64,000 nt of DNA, taken from NCBI GenBank assembly GCA_964387885.1, contig CAYLYZ010000016.1, forward strand, positions 1-64,000, given 5' to 3'. Each line of letters opens with the position of its first letter. The first letter of the stretch is position 1. Source of the stretch: JABGPL01 sp964387885. GTDB taxonomy: Bacteria > Electryoneota > AABM5-125-24 > Hatepunaeales > Hatepunaeaceae. This document shows, piece by piece, positions 17,809 to 25,944 of this stretch. The notes under the pieces were generated by a model. That model was not told where the DNA came from and did no database searches. It saw only the letters and a list, made by a program, of their open reading frames with translations. A program made the position numbers and the translations under genes.

Positions 17809-19112
17809 TTCGCTTCTTCCTCTTCACCTCCCTCAACCTTGATGAGGTAATCAACAATAATCATCCCATCGCGAAACGTCCTGCCGAGGATTTTTACCTT
17901 ATCCTCGAATCGTTTCAGTTCGTCGACTTCTTCCGGAGAGAAAGCTCGTGTACCTCGTACCCATTTAGTTTCAGCAAATTGAGCGATGCGTTCAGGAAGT
18001 TCATATAGCCGGATACGACGACTGGCGCTGATAAAAATCGCTTCCGGGAACTGGCGTTTCATGCCCTCGAGCAAGATTGGATCGGTTATCAGGTCGACCT
18101 TGTTGAAAACGGTCAATTGCGGAGTCCGGTCAAGTTCGAGTTCCTTGACAATTTCTTCGGTGCGAGTGTACTGTTCCTCCCAGTGTGGGTGGGCAAGGTC
18201 GATCACGTTTACCAGCAAATCAGCAGTCAGTGACTCCTCGAGAGTACTGCGAAATGATGCCAGTAAACCAACCGGTAATTTTCGGATAAAACCTACTGTA
18301 TCGATAAGCAATGCTTTCTTTCCGGTCGGGAGATGCATTGCGCGGACTGTCGGATCGAGTGTGGCAAAGAGCAAGTCCTCAACGAAGACATTAGCATTCG
18401 TCAGGGCGTTAAGAATTGTCGATTTTCCGGCATTCGTATATCCGATTAAGGCTACCTTAAACAGGTCGTGACGTTTCTTTCGTCTATTAGCTCGAGCTTT
18501 TTCAATTTTTGCAAGTTCACGTTTAAGCTGAGTTGTTCGACGTTTGTTAACCCTTCGATCGAGTTCAATCTGAGTTTCACCCGGACCTCGAGTTCCAATA
18601 GCACCTGATGTACCCCCGGCTCCACCCCCTGCCCCGCTGCTCCCGACAACTTGACGCCCAAGATGCTGCCACCTTCCGGCGAGGCGCGGCGCCATGTATT
18701 CGAGCTGAGCAATTTCAACCTGGATTCGAGCTTCAACTGTCCTCGCCCGAGTTGCGAAGATATCGAGTATCAGCCCCGATCGGTCGATCACCGGACATTT
18801 GATCTGCTTCTCGAGGTTCCTGACCTGAGCCGGATTCAGGTCGTCATCGAAAACGATTATATCCGCTCCGAACAACGAAATCATATTCTTGAGCTCGTTA
18901 ACCTTACCTTTCGCAAGAAAAGTTGATGCAGTCGGATTCCCCCTTGTCTGAACCAACCTCGCTTCAGGAACCCCACCCGCAGTATGTACGAGTTGTTCGA
19001 GTTCATCGAGGTTGTCATTAACCTCCCACAGGGGAGATCCCTTCCGCTGTATCCCAACGAGGATGGCGGATTCGCGTTCTTTATTTTTGACTTCTATCAT
19101 CTTGTCCGGCAT
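17805..19112 (-). CDS. hflX: GTPase HflX
   Basis: A 435-residue HflX GTPase, a ribosome-associated protein that can split stalled or hibernating ribosomes. The N-terminal domain holds LVQTRGNPTASTFLAKGKV and the glycine-rich GSSGAGGGAGGTSGAIGTRG linker. G1 is GYTNAGKST near residue 225, G3 is DTVGFIRKLP, and G4 is FNKVD. The extended C-terminal tail ends in acidic VEGGEEEEAK. A consensus promoter lies 43 bases upstream. The stop codon is formed by the GTAG of a palindrome, so the end of the gene may have been set by repeat insertion. Confidence 0.95.
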   Translation of the reverse strand: MPDKMIEVKNKERESAILVGIQRKGSPLWEVNDNLDELEQLVHTAGGVPEARLVQTRGNPTASTFLAKGKVNELKNMISLFGADIIVFDDDLNPAQVRNLEKQIKCPVIDRSGLILDIFATRARTVEARIQVEIAQLEYMAPRLAGRWQHLGRQVVGSSGAGGGAGGTSGAIGTRGPGETQIELDRRVNKRRTTQLKRELAKIEKARANRRKKRHDLFKVALIGYTNAGKSTILNALTNANVFVEDLLFATLDPTVRAMHLPTGKKALLIDTVGFIRKLPVGLLASFRSTLEESLTADLLVNVIDLAHPHWEEQYTRTEEIVKELELDRTPQLTVFNKVDLITDPILLEGMKRQFPEAIFISASRRIRLYELPERIAQFAETKWVRGTRAFSPEEVDELKRFEDKVKILGRTFRDGMIIVDYLIKVEGGEEEEAK

Positions 19113-19154
19113 GGATTAACTCGTATTTTCTTCACTACGAAATCGTATCTTTTC

Positions 19155-19183
19155 ATTATACACAATGAAAACCTTGTAAACAA
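19155..19183 (-). promoter_or_regulatory. hflX promoter
   Basis: The minus strand reads TTGTTT (19178-19183), a 17-base spacer and TATAAT (19155-19160), giving a leader of roughly 35 bases. Confidence 0.75.
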
Positions 19184-19267
19184 GGGAGTGTTTGGGTGCT
19201 GGGATATTCCAACAATCCGGGGAGTGCGGATATATTTATCCGCATGTTTTCTAAATCTTCAAGTAGT

Positions 19268-19329
19268 GTCAGGTGTCCTCGTCTGACGAAATAACAAAAG
19301 CTTAAGTGTCAGGTGAGGACACCTGACAC
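19268..19329. repeat. Pair of GTCAG-type palindromes
   Basis: GTCAGGTG and CGTCTGAC (imperfect) around TCCT at 19268-19287, then perfect 10-bp arms GTGTCAGGTG and CACCTGACAC around AGGA at 19306-19329. Confidence 0.75.
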
Positions 19330-19431
19330 CACTCATTGGGCATTCGGACGATCTCCTGCGCGGGAACGACGTGCTTCTGCAAGAGTTGAAAATATCAAAG
19401 AACCTGTCTTAGACTGTTGCCATTTTTCTTA

Positions 19432-19453
19432 TGGCAGACGTGGGCGTCTGCCA
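19432..19453. repeat. GCAGACG-type palindrome
   Basis: Arms TGGCAGACG and CGTCTGCCA around TGGG, followed by GCGCGA. Similar elements at 25876-25899 and 49854-49875 are followed by GCGCGA or CGCGA. Confidence 0.75.
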
Positions 19454-19537
19454 GCGCGATTGCTGCAAACGAGAGGGCATCCCAGCATGAATGCGGTAGA
19501 CGAGGGGGTTTGTCAGCATGATTATGGCATTATCGAA

Positions 19538-19745
19538 ATTTATGATATATACGTCTTTATTGTTGTCAATATACTACATTTCTCCCCAAAAGTCAAGTTT
19601 CATTGCAGTGCACAGGAAAGATCAGGGATAGCATAAATTATCGTCACATCGTCACACTATTGGCTGAAAGCACCTGTGGGTGGTGGATTGAGGGTGTGAC
19701 GGAAATGTGACGGAAGTGATGAAACGGATATTCACAACGGATTAA
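19538..19745 (-). repeat. Promoter-plus-hairpin element, copy 1
   Basis: About 205 bases, roughly 75-80% alike to 20216-20430 by eye. From left to right it has a minus-strand promoter (TTGACT at 19591-19596, 17 bases, TATATT at 19568-19573), then a long imperfect hairpin: CGTCACAT CGTCACAC (19642-19657) pairs with GTGTGACG GAA ATGTGACG (19694-19712). The differences in copy 2 preserve pairing. It could be a noncoding mobile or regulatory element. Leftward transcription would head to hflX, although hflX has a nearer promoter. Confidence 0.7.
19568..19596 (-). promoter_or_regulatory. Promoter in repeat copy 1
   Basis: TTGACT, 17-base spacer, TATATT on the minus strand. All three parameters are identical in copy 2 although the surrounding sequence has diverged. 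Confidence 0.65.
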
Positions 19746-19797
19746 GGGTATTAAACGGATTTTTCGTCGTCGTGTATTTTTGTTTCATTTGAATATT

Positions 19798-19888
19798 CAG
19801 GGAGTCGTGGTCGGAAACTTTTTCCGACGGATTTTTCGATCAAATCACAATTGATGTCCCAATGAGATTGCAACCAACTTCCGTAAAT
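19798..19888 (-). repeat. Second repeat type, copy B1
   Basis: Contains hairpin GTCGGAAA/TTTCCGAC and the following ~60 bases, repeated with few changes at 20053-20135. Read on the minus strand both copies encode DINCxLIEKSVGKxFRP, but flanking frames differ, so I treat it as a repeat rather than a gene. Confidence 0.65.
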
Positions 19889-20020
19889 CGTAGCCCGATG
19901 TCCTGAATCCGGGAGCTTGTAGTTTTTTGTGTTACAATTCCTTAGACCCAACATCACGTCATTTCCACGAAGAGCCTGTCCTCGACCTAATCGGGGAAGG
20001 GAACCCAGAAAATACGCTCA

Positions 20021-20068
20021 ACCTCTCCCCCTCGCTTGCGGGGGGGATTAAAGGGGGGGGAGTCGTAG
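20021..20068. repeat. C-rich/G-rich hairpin
   Basis: CCTCTCCCCCTCGC faces GCGGGGGGGATTAAAGGGGGG. The same style of element (CCCCTTTAATTCCCC ... GGGATTTAGGGGGG) occurs at about 32387-32490. Confidence 0.5.
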
Positions 20069-20135
20069 GTCGGAAATTTTTTCCGACGGATTTTTCGATC
20101 AAATTACAATTTATGTCGAAATGAGATTGCGACAT
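20053..20135 (-). repeat. Second repeat type, copy B2
   Basis: Direct copy of 19798-19888, with the GTCGGAAA/TTTCCGAC hairpin conserved and most differences being single bases. Confidence 0.65.
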
Positions 20136-20215
20136 CCTTCCTGGATTCCTGCCTTCGCAGGAATGACGTAGTTTTACAAGAATTGAATATTTCAAAAGTC
20201 TCGGTGATGCCTAAT

Positions 20216-20430
20216 TTGTGATATATACGTCTTCATGTTGTAAATATACAACATTTCTCAGCAAAAGTCAAGTTTCACCGTAGTGCACTGTAAAGATCGG
20301 TGATAGCATAAAAATCGTCACTTCGTCACCCTTTTGGCGGAAAGCGGTTGTGGGTGGGGGATTGAGGTGGTGACGAAAGGGTGACGAAAGTGACGGAATG
20401 ATGTATTCACAACGGATTCAACGGATTTGA
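20216..20430 (-). repeat. Promoter-plus-hairpin element, copy 2
   Basis: The same element as 19538-19745. The promoter is TTGACT (20266-20271), 17 bases, TATATT (20243-20248). Hairpin arms CGTCACT and CGTCACCC (20316-20331) pair with GGGTGACG and AGTGACG (20379-20395). An A:T pair of copy 1 is C:G here, a compensatory change. Confidence 0.7.
20243..20271 (-). promoter_or_regulatory. Promoter in repeat copy 2
   Basis: TTGACT, 17-base spacer, TATATT on the minus strand. Transcription would run left into repeat B2. No convincing open reading frame follows. Confidence 0.65.
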
Positions 20431-20515
20431 CTTCGTCGTGCTGCCCTTCGTTCCGGTTAATTGATTTTTTCGTCGTGGTGTTGTGGTGAAGTGGTAAATT
20501 GGTACGGTCTCGAAA

Positions 20516-20539
20516 GGGCGAAAGATTTTTCGCCCCTAC
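20516..20539 (-). repeat. GTAG palindrome
   Basis: Arms GGGCGAAA and TTTCGCCC around GATT (an A/T slip is possible), followed by CTAC. Confidence 0.75.
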
Positions 20540-20639
20540 ATTGCCTGGGTTAAGTAATTCACCAAATCCTGAGTTGTTAATTTACTACTTCACGATTATT
20601 ATATTTATGGAAAAAACAAGAATCGTTCACAGGAGAAAC

Positions 20640-21155
20640 ATGACCATCACGGAAACTGAAAGGCTGCTGATCCGTCAATTTGAATTGTCCGATGCAATCC
20701 CGATGCAGGGCGTGTTCTGTGATGAGGACGTGATGCAATTCAGCAGCGGGGTGAAAACTCAGGACTGGATAACGAAATGGATAAAATGTTGTTTTGAAGA
20801 CTATAACACCAACCTCGGTGGTGGTCTATGGGCGGTGGTAGAAAAAAGCAGCGGTGACGTAATGGGATATTGCGGCTTGACATATTTCCCTGATATAGAC
20901 GGTCAATCAGAAATCGAGATCGGGTTTCGACTTATTAAGAGGTGTTGGGGAAAAGGCTATGCGACTGAAGCAGCTTTGGCTGTCAGAGATGTAGCATTTA
21001 ATCGTTATGAGGTTTCCAGATTAGTCGGTATGATAGATCCCAGAAATACAGCTTCAATTCGCGTAGCAGAGAAGCTGGGGATGGTGTTTGAAAAAGAAGT
21101 GATGATGCCGAATTATAGTCATCCCGACAAATTATTTGTTGTTAATAAATCGTAG
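20640..21155 (+). CDS. GNAT N-acetyltransferase (RimJ/RimL type)
   Basis: A 171-residue acetyl-CoA-dependent N-acetyltransferase. It opens MTITETERLLIRQFELSD, typical of RimJ/RimL-like enzymes. The acetyl-CoA loop is RCWGKGYATEAALAV, and RLVGMIDPRNTASIRVAEKLG is the motif B region. Start ATG 20640 has AGGAGAA just upstream. ATG 20607 upstream would add 11 residues and lacks a good RBS. The substrate is unknown. It stands alone after the repeat region. Confidence 0.85.
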   Translation: MTITETERLLIRQFELSDAIPMQGVFCDEDVMQFSSGVKTQDWITKWIKCCFEDYNTNLGGGLWAVVEKSSGDVMGYCGLTYFPDIDGQSEIEIGFRLIKRCWGKGYATEAALAVRDVAFNRYEVSRLVGMIDPRNTASIRVAEKLGMVFEKEVMMPNYSHPDKLFVVNKS

Positions 21156-21278
21156 CTCAGACATTTGCTCGTCAGGTTTCGCTCGGGTAAGAGGTGTCCA
21201 GGATTGGTAGGTCTTGCTCATATAATGCCATACACTTCTAATCACATCATTCCCCAAAACTGCGAGAATCCAACCACC

Positions 21279-21302
21279 GTAGGGGCACGTCGCCACGTGC
21301 CC
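21279..21302 (+). repeat. GTAG palindrome, GGGCACGT arms
   Basis: GTAG followed by arms GGGCACGT and ACGTGCCC around CGCC. Close copies are at 24996, 41271 and 41507. Confidence 0.8.
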
Positions 21303-21447
21303 TTGCTCTCTTTTTAGATCACTCTCAGTTTATGTAATTAACACTAATTACACTATTTAAGACCGGAATCTTATCCCACCGAATAATTCATGTAATTAGA
21401 ATTAACAACAGTAGTATCCTAGACTCTTGCCTGCCATGCTTCGCTCC

Positions 21448-21485
21448 TGCTACGCCAGCGTAGCGTGGCGAGCGCGTAGCAGGAA
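21448..21485. repeat. Hairpin with CTGCTACGC/GCGTAGCAG arms
   Basis: CTGCTACGC faces GCGTAGCAG, with an inner GC-rich section. Both arms contain CTAC or GTAG. Confidence 0.55.
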
Positions 21486-21537
21486 GGCGGGGTAACTGCT
21501 TCACCAGTGAAGTGCATCCAGGTTGTATGTCTCACCT

Positions 21538-24500
21538 TTAATCAATTTTCCGATCAACTCGAACATGAATGTCAGAGTTCTCCAGATTATACTCTACAGG
21601 ATACTCTGCAATCGGATCTTTCGGCGGAGTTCCCTGGTCATATTTCCTGAAGCTAAACCTTTTTACTATGGGGATCCATTTATGGAGGGTTTTTATTTTG
21701 AGGTAACAGCCAGGAAGTCTGTAATCACCTTCTTTTTCAGGTATTTCAGGATTACTAAATATTTTCCTAATTGCAATCATTAAGTCGCTCGGATCTGGAC
21801 ATTTGGTTGATTGAGGTGCATACCACGAGCCTGTGAAATTCTTCTCTCCACGTTTAAACATCCCATCAACCTCATTAAAGAAATCTCCTGCATCATCGGG
21901 AAATCCACTTACAACAGCCAAAAGGAGAAGAATAGCCTCAAAATCACCTTCACCATTTTCATGAACGCCCTCATCGAAACTATTCTTCTGAGTCTCAGGA
22001 TCACTCGTCTTGATTATTCTATAAACATTAACGAAACGTTTAACCTGACGAGGAGAATGCCCGATTATCCCCGTCAGGGATTTCATCATTTTTCTTTCTT
22101 TGTCTGAGAGTTCAAGGGTTTTGGGATTTAAGTCAACCACAGGATCATGTTCGAGCTTCTCATCATTACTCCCGCTTAGAACAGTCACACCAGATCGCAA
22201 TTCTGATACAGCTTGCCGGAAGCCGTTTATTACTTTTTTTGTGATTTTCTCTGGCTCTTCTTTAGGTTCATCAGCCTCAGTGGGTAGGGGTTCTTCTTTA
22301 GGTTCAGGAATAGCAGGTTCAGGTTTGGATTGTTGTGTTTTTTCTTTCCCAATTAGATCATCTATTAAGTTCCTTGCCCCTTTTGAATCCATCGGTCTTA
22401 ATCGAAATGGGATCTGAAAAATCTTTTCAAGATAGTTCTGTACACTTGCTCCGATTTCTTTTTTACCTTTTATAGTTCTGTTTTGCCCTGGTTCAACGAG
22501 TAAGTTTCTATATTGAGTTACCAGTGATTTTGTAACCCACCGGGTATCAACTCCAACAACCACCGCAAACAGAGGTAATGCGAGCAAAAGGTGTATAGCC
22601 TGTAGTACTGCTACAACTCTTTTTGGTGGACACCGATCAAGATCGTCTATATAGAGAATAATTCTATCTATTGAAGGAAGGTTCGGATCGTAACTTTTCT
22701 CGCTTTTTTGCTCTTTCATCAGGTCATCAACACGCTTGAAATCCTCTCTTATTTGACTCAGAATACCTAAGTTCTTCCTGTAATCGTCAGTGGAAATTCG
22801 TTCTTTAATAAATTCTTTTAACAGGCTTTGAGGTTCTAAATCCTTTAATTCTTTTTCGATACATCTTATTTGTTCATCTATTTCAGTCAAATCTTTGTGA
22901 ACATCCTCTATGCTGCTATACTGAGGATCTTCCAAATTTACCATCTTTTCAGTTGTTATTCTATAAGCGTTCTCCAATAAGGGGACCGCCTTAAGAACTT
23001 TTTTGAAGTTCTTTATTACCCAGGCAAGTATTGGACTATTTAGTACTAATAGGGGAACTGAACGAATGAACACACCGATATCTAAGTAATTCCAGACCAT
23101 TACAGAAAGAATAGTGAGAACAATACCAATTGCATAGAGGAGTTTGTTCTCCTGGAGGGACTTCAATAAAACTCTTAATATCCCAACAACTCTTCCGGAA
23201 TTTTTGACTAAATCATCTAATACGGGAATAATATCTTCTGAAATATTTATTAATCTGTCGTTTCCAAGTACTTTTCCAGCTGCTCTTAACAAAGGTCCGA
23301 CTTCATCATCAATTAATATGTTCTTTAATTTTTCTGATTTCCTTTTTGACGATTGATTTAAGTTATCTACTTCATTCTGTTTCTCTTCAATTTCTCTCTG
23401 TGTTTCCTTCTGCTTCCTGAGCTTACCATCAAGTCTGATCAATAATTTATCCCTGAGTTGCTGATCTTTGCTCTTATCATCGGAAGTTGCAATATAAAGA
23501 TTCTCGAAAATGTGGTTAACCAGACTCGCCCAGAGGTCAGCTTCCATATAATGCCATGCATTGAATTCTATTTGAACAATATTCTCGTAATATGCAATCT
23601 CATTTTTTTTTGATTTCTTAACCTCACCTGCAATTTTAGTGATTCTTTGGATGAGTTTTTCCATAAAAAATGATTTTCCCATACCCCAATCACCAAATAG
23701 TCCTATTGCAAGCGGTAGTTTGGTATCTTTTGCAGCAAGAATTGATGCAAAAGCATTTATTTCATTATCAAGCTCTAACTGATCCTCCCCTTTAATATCG
23801 TCTGCCTCAATGTGGGTTAGTGATGAAGGTTCAGGAGTGATCCTTATTTGTTCAGGTTTTTTTGAATTTGCTTTTAGCTCTATTTCAAATGGATTAGCTG
23901 GGAAAAATCCCTCTGTGTTCATTTCTCCACACAAGAAAGGTCTGACTTCTCCCAACCGTGAAGTTGTGTTAATTTCTACAATGCTGAAATTATAATGCTT
24001 GCCATCGGAAGCTTCTAACAACCCGGATTTAACTACCGGGATACTAGGTATAACGAAATCGAGAAATGCACTATCACTAATCCCATAAATGTCATTGTTA
24101 AATGATGAGTGAATAATACATGCATTATTAATAATATAACTTAAACTCTCTCGATCAGCATGATGTAGAGAATTATAATCATGATGAAATAAGGCAATTG
24201 TAAGATCTGCATCTTTATTCATTTTCTCAAAGGACTCTTTAACTAACTCAGGACCTAATGCAAGTCTTTGCTGTTTATCTTTCCCATAGCTATTTCCATG
24301 GAAAAGAGATGAATTCAATCCTATGATATTTATAAAGATATCTTTGTCGGCCTTATTGAGTTTAATATTTTCTGTGAAATTAAGTAAATACGGATCTGAA
24401 TTGGTGTATTTAAAGTTATCTGTGAATTTATAGAAATGGCTGAATTCATTTCTTTTTTCCAACATTAATTCGGGGTTATTGATTATCCTGTTTAATGTAA

Positions 24501-24891
24501 TATCATCATCAAAATCATACCTGTTCTCATTCGAGTCTTCATTTTGAACTTGAACCATATCACGGGGACCAGGAACTATGTAGGTGGGAATGAATTTATT
24601 ATCTGTACTTAGATTTTGAGCGAGAAACTCCAAAGCTTGGGAATATTCAGAGCCCGTTCCACTTCTCGCAATATCACCGGTAATCAACACAAAATCTAAT
24701 GCATTCTCCGCTGTAATTTCAGCGAGGATTTTTTTCAGACTGATCCTGCTATTATCCTGTGATTCAAGTTTCATTTTCCTATGATTATCGTGTGGCCAGA
24801 ACAATCCATCCTGTTCCGTACTTCCTTTAAATCTCAGATCTGATAAATGAAGATAGCGAATTTTGCTGTTGTCTAAATTTTGATTTTCCAT
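21538..24891 (-). CDS. Phosphoesterase-KAP P-loop NTPase fusion
   Basis: A 1117-residue fusion. Residues ~10-340 resemble a calcineurin-like metallophosphoesterase, but ligands are altered: LHLSDLRF (normally SDLH), LITGDIARSG kept, VPGPRD (normally GNHD), LFHHDYN kept. The phosphatase is therefore probably inactive or weak. Residues ~380-1110 form a KAP NTPase: Walker A GLFGDWGMGKS near 400, two membrane helices near 590-630 between the Walker motifs, Walker B RIILYIDDLDRCPP near 747, and VVVGVDTRWV (sensor region). A Pro/Glu linker follows near 850. KAP NTPases are membrane-associated and several act in phage exclusion, so a defence role is plausible but unproven. The promoter at 24930-24959 overlaps a palindrome. 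Confidence 0.85.
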   Translation of the reverse strand: MENQNLDNSKIRYLHLSDLRFKGSTEQDGLFWPHDNHRKMKLESQDNSRISLKKILAEITAENALDFVLITGDIARSGTGSEYSQALEFLAQNLSTDNKFIPTYIVPGPRDMVQVQNEDSNENRYDFDDDITLNRIINNPELMLEKRNEFSHFYKFTDNFKYTNSDPYLLNFTENIKLNKADKDIFINIIGLNSSLFHGNSYGKDKQQRLALGPELVKESFEKMNKDADLTIALFHHDYNSLHHADRESLSYIINNACIIHSSFNNDIYGISDSAFLDFVIPSIPVVKSGLLEASDGKHYNFSIVEINTTSRLGEVRPFLCGEMNTEGFFPANPFEIELKANSKKPEQIRITPEPSSLTHIEADDIKGEDQLELDNEINAFASILAAKDTKLPLAIGLFGDWGMGKSFFMEKLIQRITKIAGEVKKSKKNEIAYYENIVQIEFNAWHYMEADLWASLVNHIFENLYIATSDDKSKDQQLRDKLLIRLDGKLRKQKETQREIEEKQNEVDNLNQSSKRKSEKLKNILIDDEVGPLLRAAGKVLGNDRLINISEDIIPVLDDLVKNSGRVVGILRVLLKSLQENKLLYAIGIVLTILSVMVWNYLDIGVFIRSVPLLVLNSPILAWVIKNFKKVLKAVPLLENAYRITTEKMVNLEDPQYSSIEDVHKDLTEIDEQIRCIEKELKDLEPQSLLKEFIKERISTDDYRKNLGILSQIREDFKRVDDLMKEQKSEKSYDPNLPSIDRIILYIDDLDRCPPKRVVAVLQAIHLLLALPLFAVVVGVDTRWVTKSLVTQYRNLLVEPGQNRTIKGKKEIGASVQNYLEKIFQIPFRLRPMDSKGARNLIDDLIGKEKTQQSKPEPAIPEPKEEPLPTEADEPKEEPEKITKKVINGFRQAVSELRSGVTVLSGSNDEKLEHDPVVDLNPKTLELSDKERKMMKSLTGIIGHSPRQVKRFVNVYRIIKTSDPETQKNSFDEGVHENGEGDFEAILLLLAVVSGFPDDAGDFFNEVDGMFKRGEKNFTGSWYAPQSTKCPDPSDLMIAIRKIFSNPEIPEKEGDYRLPGCYLKIKTLHKWIPIVKRFSFRKYDQGTPPKDPIAEYPVEYNLENSDIHVRVDRKID

Positions 24892-24929
24892 TTATTTCTC
24901 ACATTTCGAACATTAATTGATAACTTTTG

Positions 24930-24959
24930 AATGTACGATTGTACATCCTGATTTGTCAA
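24930..24959 (-). promoter_or_regulatory. Promoter with overlapping dyad, KAP gene
   Basis: The minus strand reads TTGACA (24954-24959), 18 bases, TACATT (24930-24935). A dyad TGTAC-GATT-GTACA (24932-24945, plus strand) overlaps the -10 and spacer, the classic place for a repressor operator. Confidence 0.65.
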
Positions 24960-24995
24960 GGTGTTTTGGTAAGTATTATTTCAATCTGGGAACGA

Positions 24996-25018
24996 GGGCA
25001 CGTGCGACGTGCCCCTAC
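24996..25018 (-). repeat. GTAG palindrome, GGGCACGT arms
   Basis: Arms GGGCACGT and ACGTGCCC around GCG, followed by CTAC. Confidence 0.8.
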
Positions 25019-25028
25019 AATTGGGTGA

Positions 25029-25724
25029 TTAATGCACTTTCTGCCAGCAGCAATTTTTGAATTTCTTGCCGCAGCCACAAGGGCAGGGCTCGTTTCTATT
25101 TAACTTCTTTTGGGGTGTTTTGGATTCCTTTGCTTTACGTATAATCTCTCGGTAGGGCAGCCAGAATCTGTAGATTTCCGGAACTGAAGCTCGGATCTCT
25201 GCGACCCACCGGTCATGCGGGATCTTCTTTAGCTCGGGATCATTTTTGAGATCCTCCCAACCCTCTTCTGTGCCATATGTTGCTATGGCTGCCAGAAGTG
25301 CATAGTGTTTCTCATGCTTAATAAGCGGTTCCCAGGAGTCGCCTGAAATTACAGTTCCTGTCATAAATCCCATACACCACTCGTCAACAATTGTATAAGT
25401 CTTCCCTTCAACTGTTCTTTCATAGAACATCGGTTTATATGAATCCGGATTGGTCAAAAATTTTGCAGCTGTTATGTTATAATGAGTCATGATCAATTCG
25501 AGGATTCTCTGCATTTTTTCGGTAGATACCATCTTCGACTCCCGCTCAGATTTGGGGCGGAAAACATAATTTAACCAATCATATGGCTGAGTCGTTTCGG
25601 GACCAATCAGAATTGCTGCCAGGAACCCATCCAGCATCGAGATATCCATGCAATCCTCGGGTGATTCCTCGGAGATCAGGAAATCTTCCAGTTCTTTGTA
25701 ATCTGCTTCAGATAATTCAAACAT
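25029..25724 (-). CDS. YecA/UPF0149 family protein with SEC-C zinc motif
   Basis: A 231-residue protein. The N-terminal all-helical UPF0149 domain starts FELSEADYKELEDFL and includes MLDGFLAAILIGP. The C-terminus is a SEC-C motif, NEPCPCGCGKKFKNCC, which binds zinc and in SecA contacts SecB or ribosomes. In E. coli YecA is ribosome- and SecA-associated, and similar tags occur on diverse proteins. It starts 137 bases before the KAP gene's 5' end on the same strand, with the GTAG palindrome and the KAP promoter between. No clear RBS is seen. Confidence 0.85.
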   Translation of the reverse strand: MFELSEADYKELEDFLISEESPEDCMDISMLDGFLAAILIGPETTQPYDWLNYVFRPKSERESKMVSTEKMQRILELIMTHYNITAAKFLTNPDSYKPMFYERTVEGKTYTIVDEWCMGFMTGTVISGDSWEPLIKHEKHYALLAAIATYGTEEGWEDLKNDPELKKIPHDRWVAEIRASVPEIYRFWLPYREIIRKAKESKTPQKKLNRNEPCPCGCGKKFKNCCWQKVH

Positions 25725-25754
25725 AGGGTATCATAGCCTTTTCTTGCTATTGGT

Positions 25755-25862
25755 TTCCCGGGATGCCTGCTACGCACCGCCACGCAATGCTGGAGTAGCG
25801 GGAGCGATACATGGCAAGCGGAGGGATCCGGGCTACTTACTGATTTTCCGGGATGCGTCGCT
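25755..25862. repeat. CCCGGG-type and other inverted repeats
   Basis: CCCGGGATGCCTGCTAC at 25757, GATCCGGGCTAC at 25826 and CCGGGATGCG at 25848 are pieces of the CCCGGG-arm palindrome family. The order looks scrambled, as after repeated insertion. No gene is seen. Confidence 0.5.
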
Positions 25863-25875
25863 TCCAGGTTACATA

Positions 25876-25899
25876 CTGGCAGACGAAGGCGTCTGCCAG
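25876..25899. repeat. GCAGACG-type palindrome
   Basis: Perfect 10-bp arms CTGGCAGACG and CGTCTGCCAG around AAGG, followed by CGCG. Confidence 0.8.
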
Positions 25900-25918
25900 C
25901 GCGAATTTAGACACTTCT

Positions 25919-25944
25919 CCCCGGGTTCGAGGAACTCGGGCTAC
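25919..25944 (-). repeat. GTAG palindrome supplying a stop codon
   Basis: Arms CCCGGGTTC and GAACTCGGG (one G:T) around GAG, followed by CTAC. The TAG of GTAG is the stop of the 25941-27170 gene (AAG TAG). Confidence 0.75.

Larger units (their letters stand above)
21156..21537. other. Intergenic region with palindromes
   Basis: A 382-base gap between convergent genes. It contains the GTAG palindrome at 21279 and a long hairpin at about 21448-21485. I see no gene. Confidence 0.5.

Noticed and set aside
19751..20195. Two small minus-strand ORFs in the repeat region
   Set aside because: They share only the repeated segment, have no RBS, and the frame is not kept outside the repeat.
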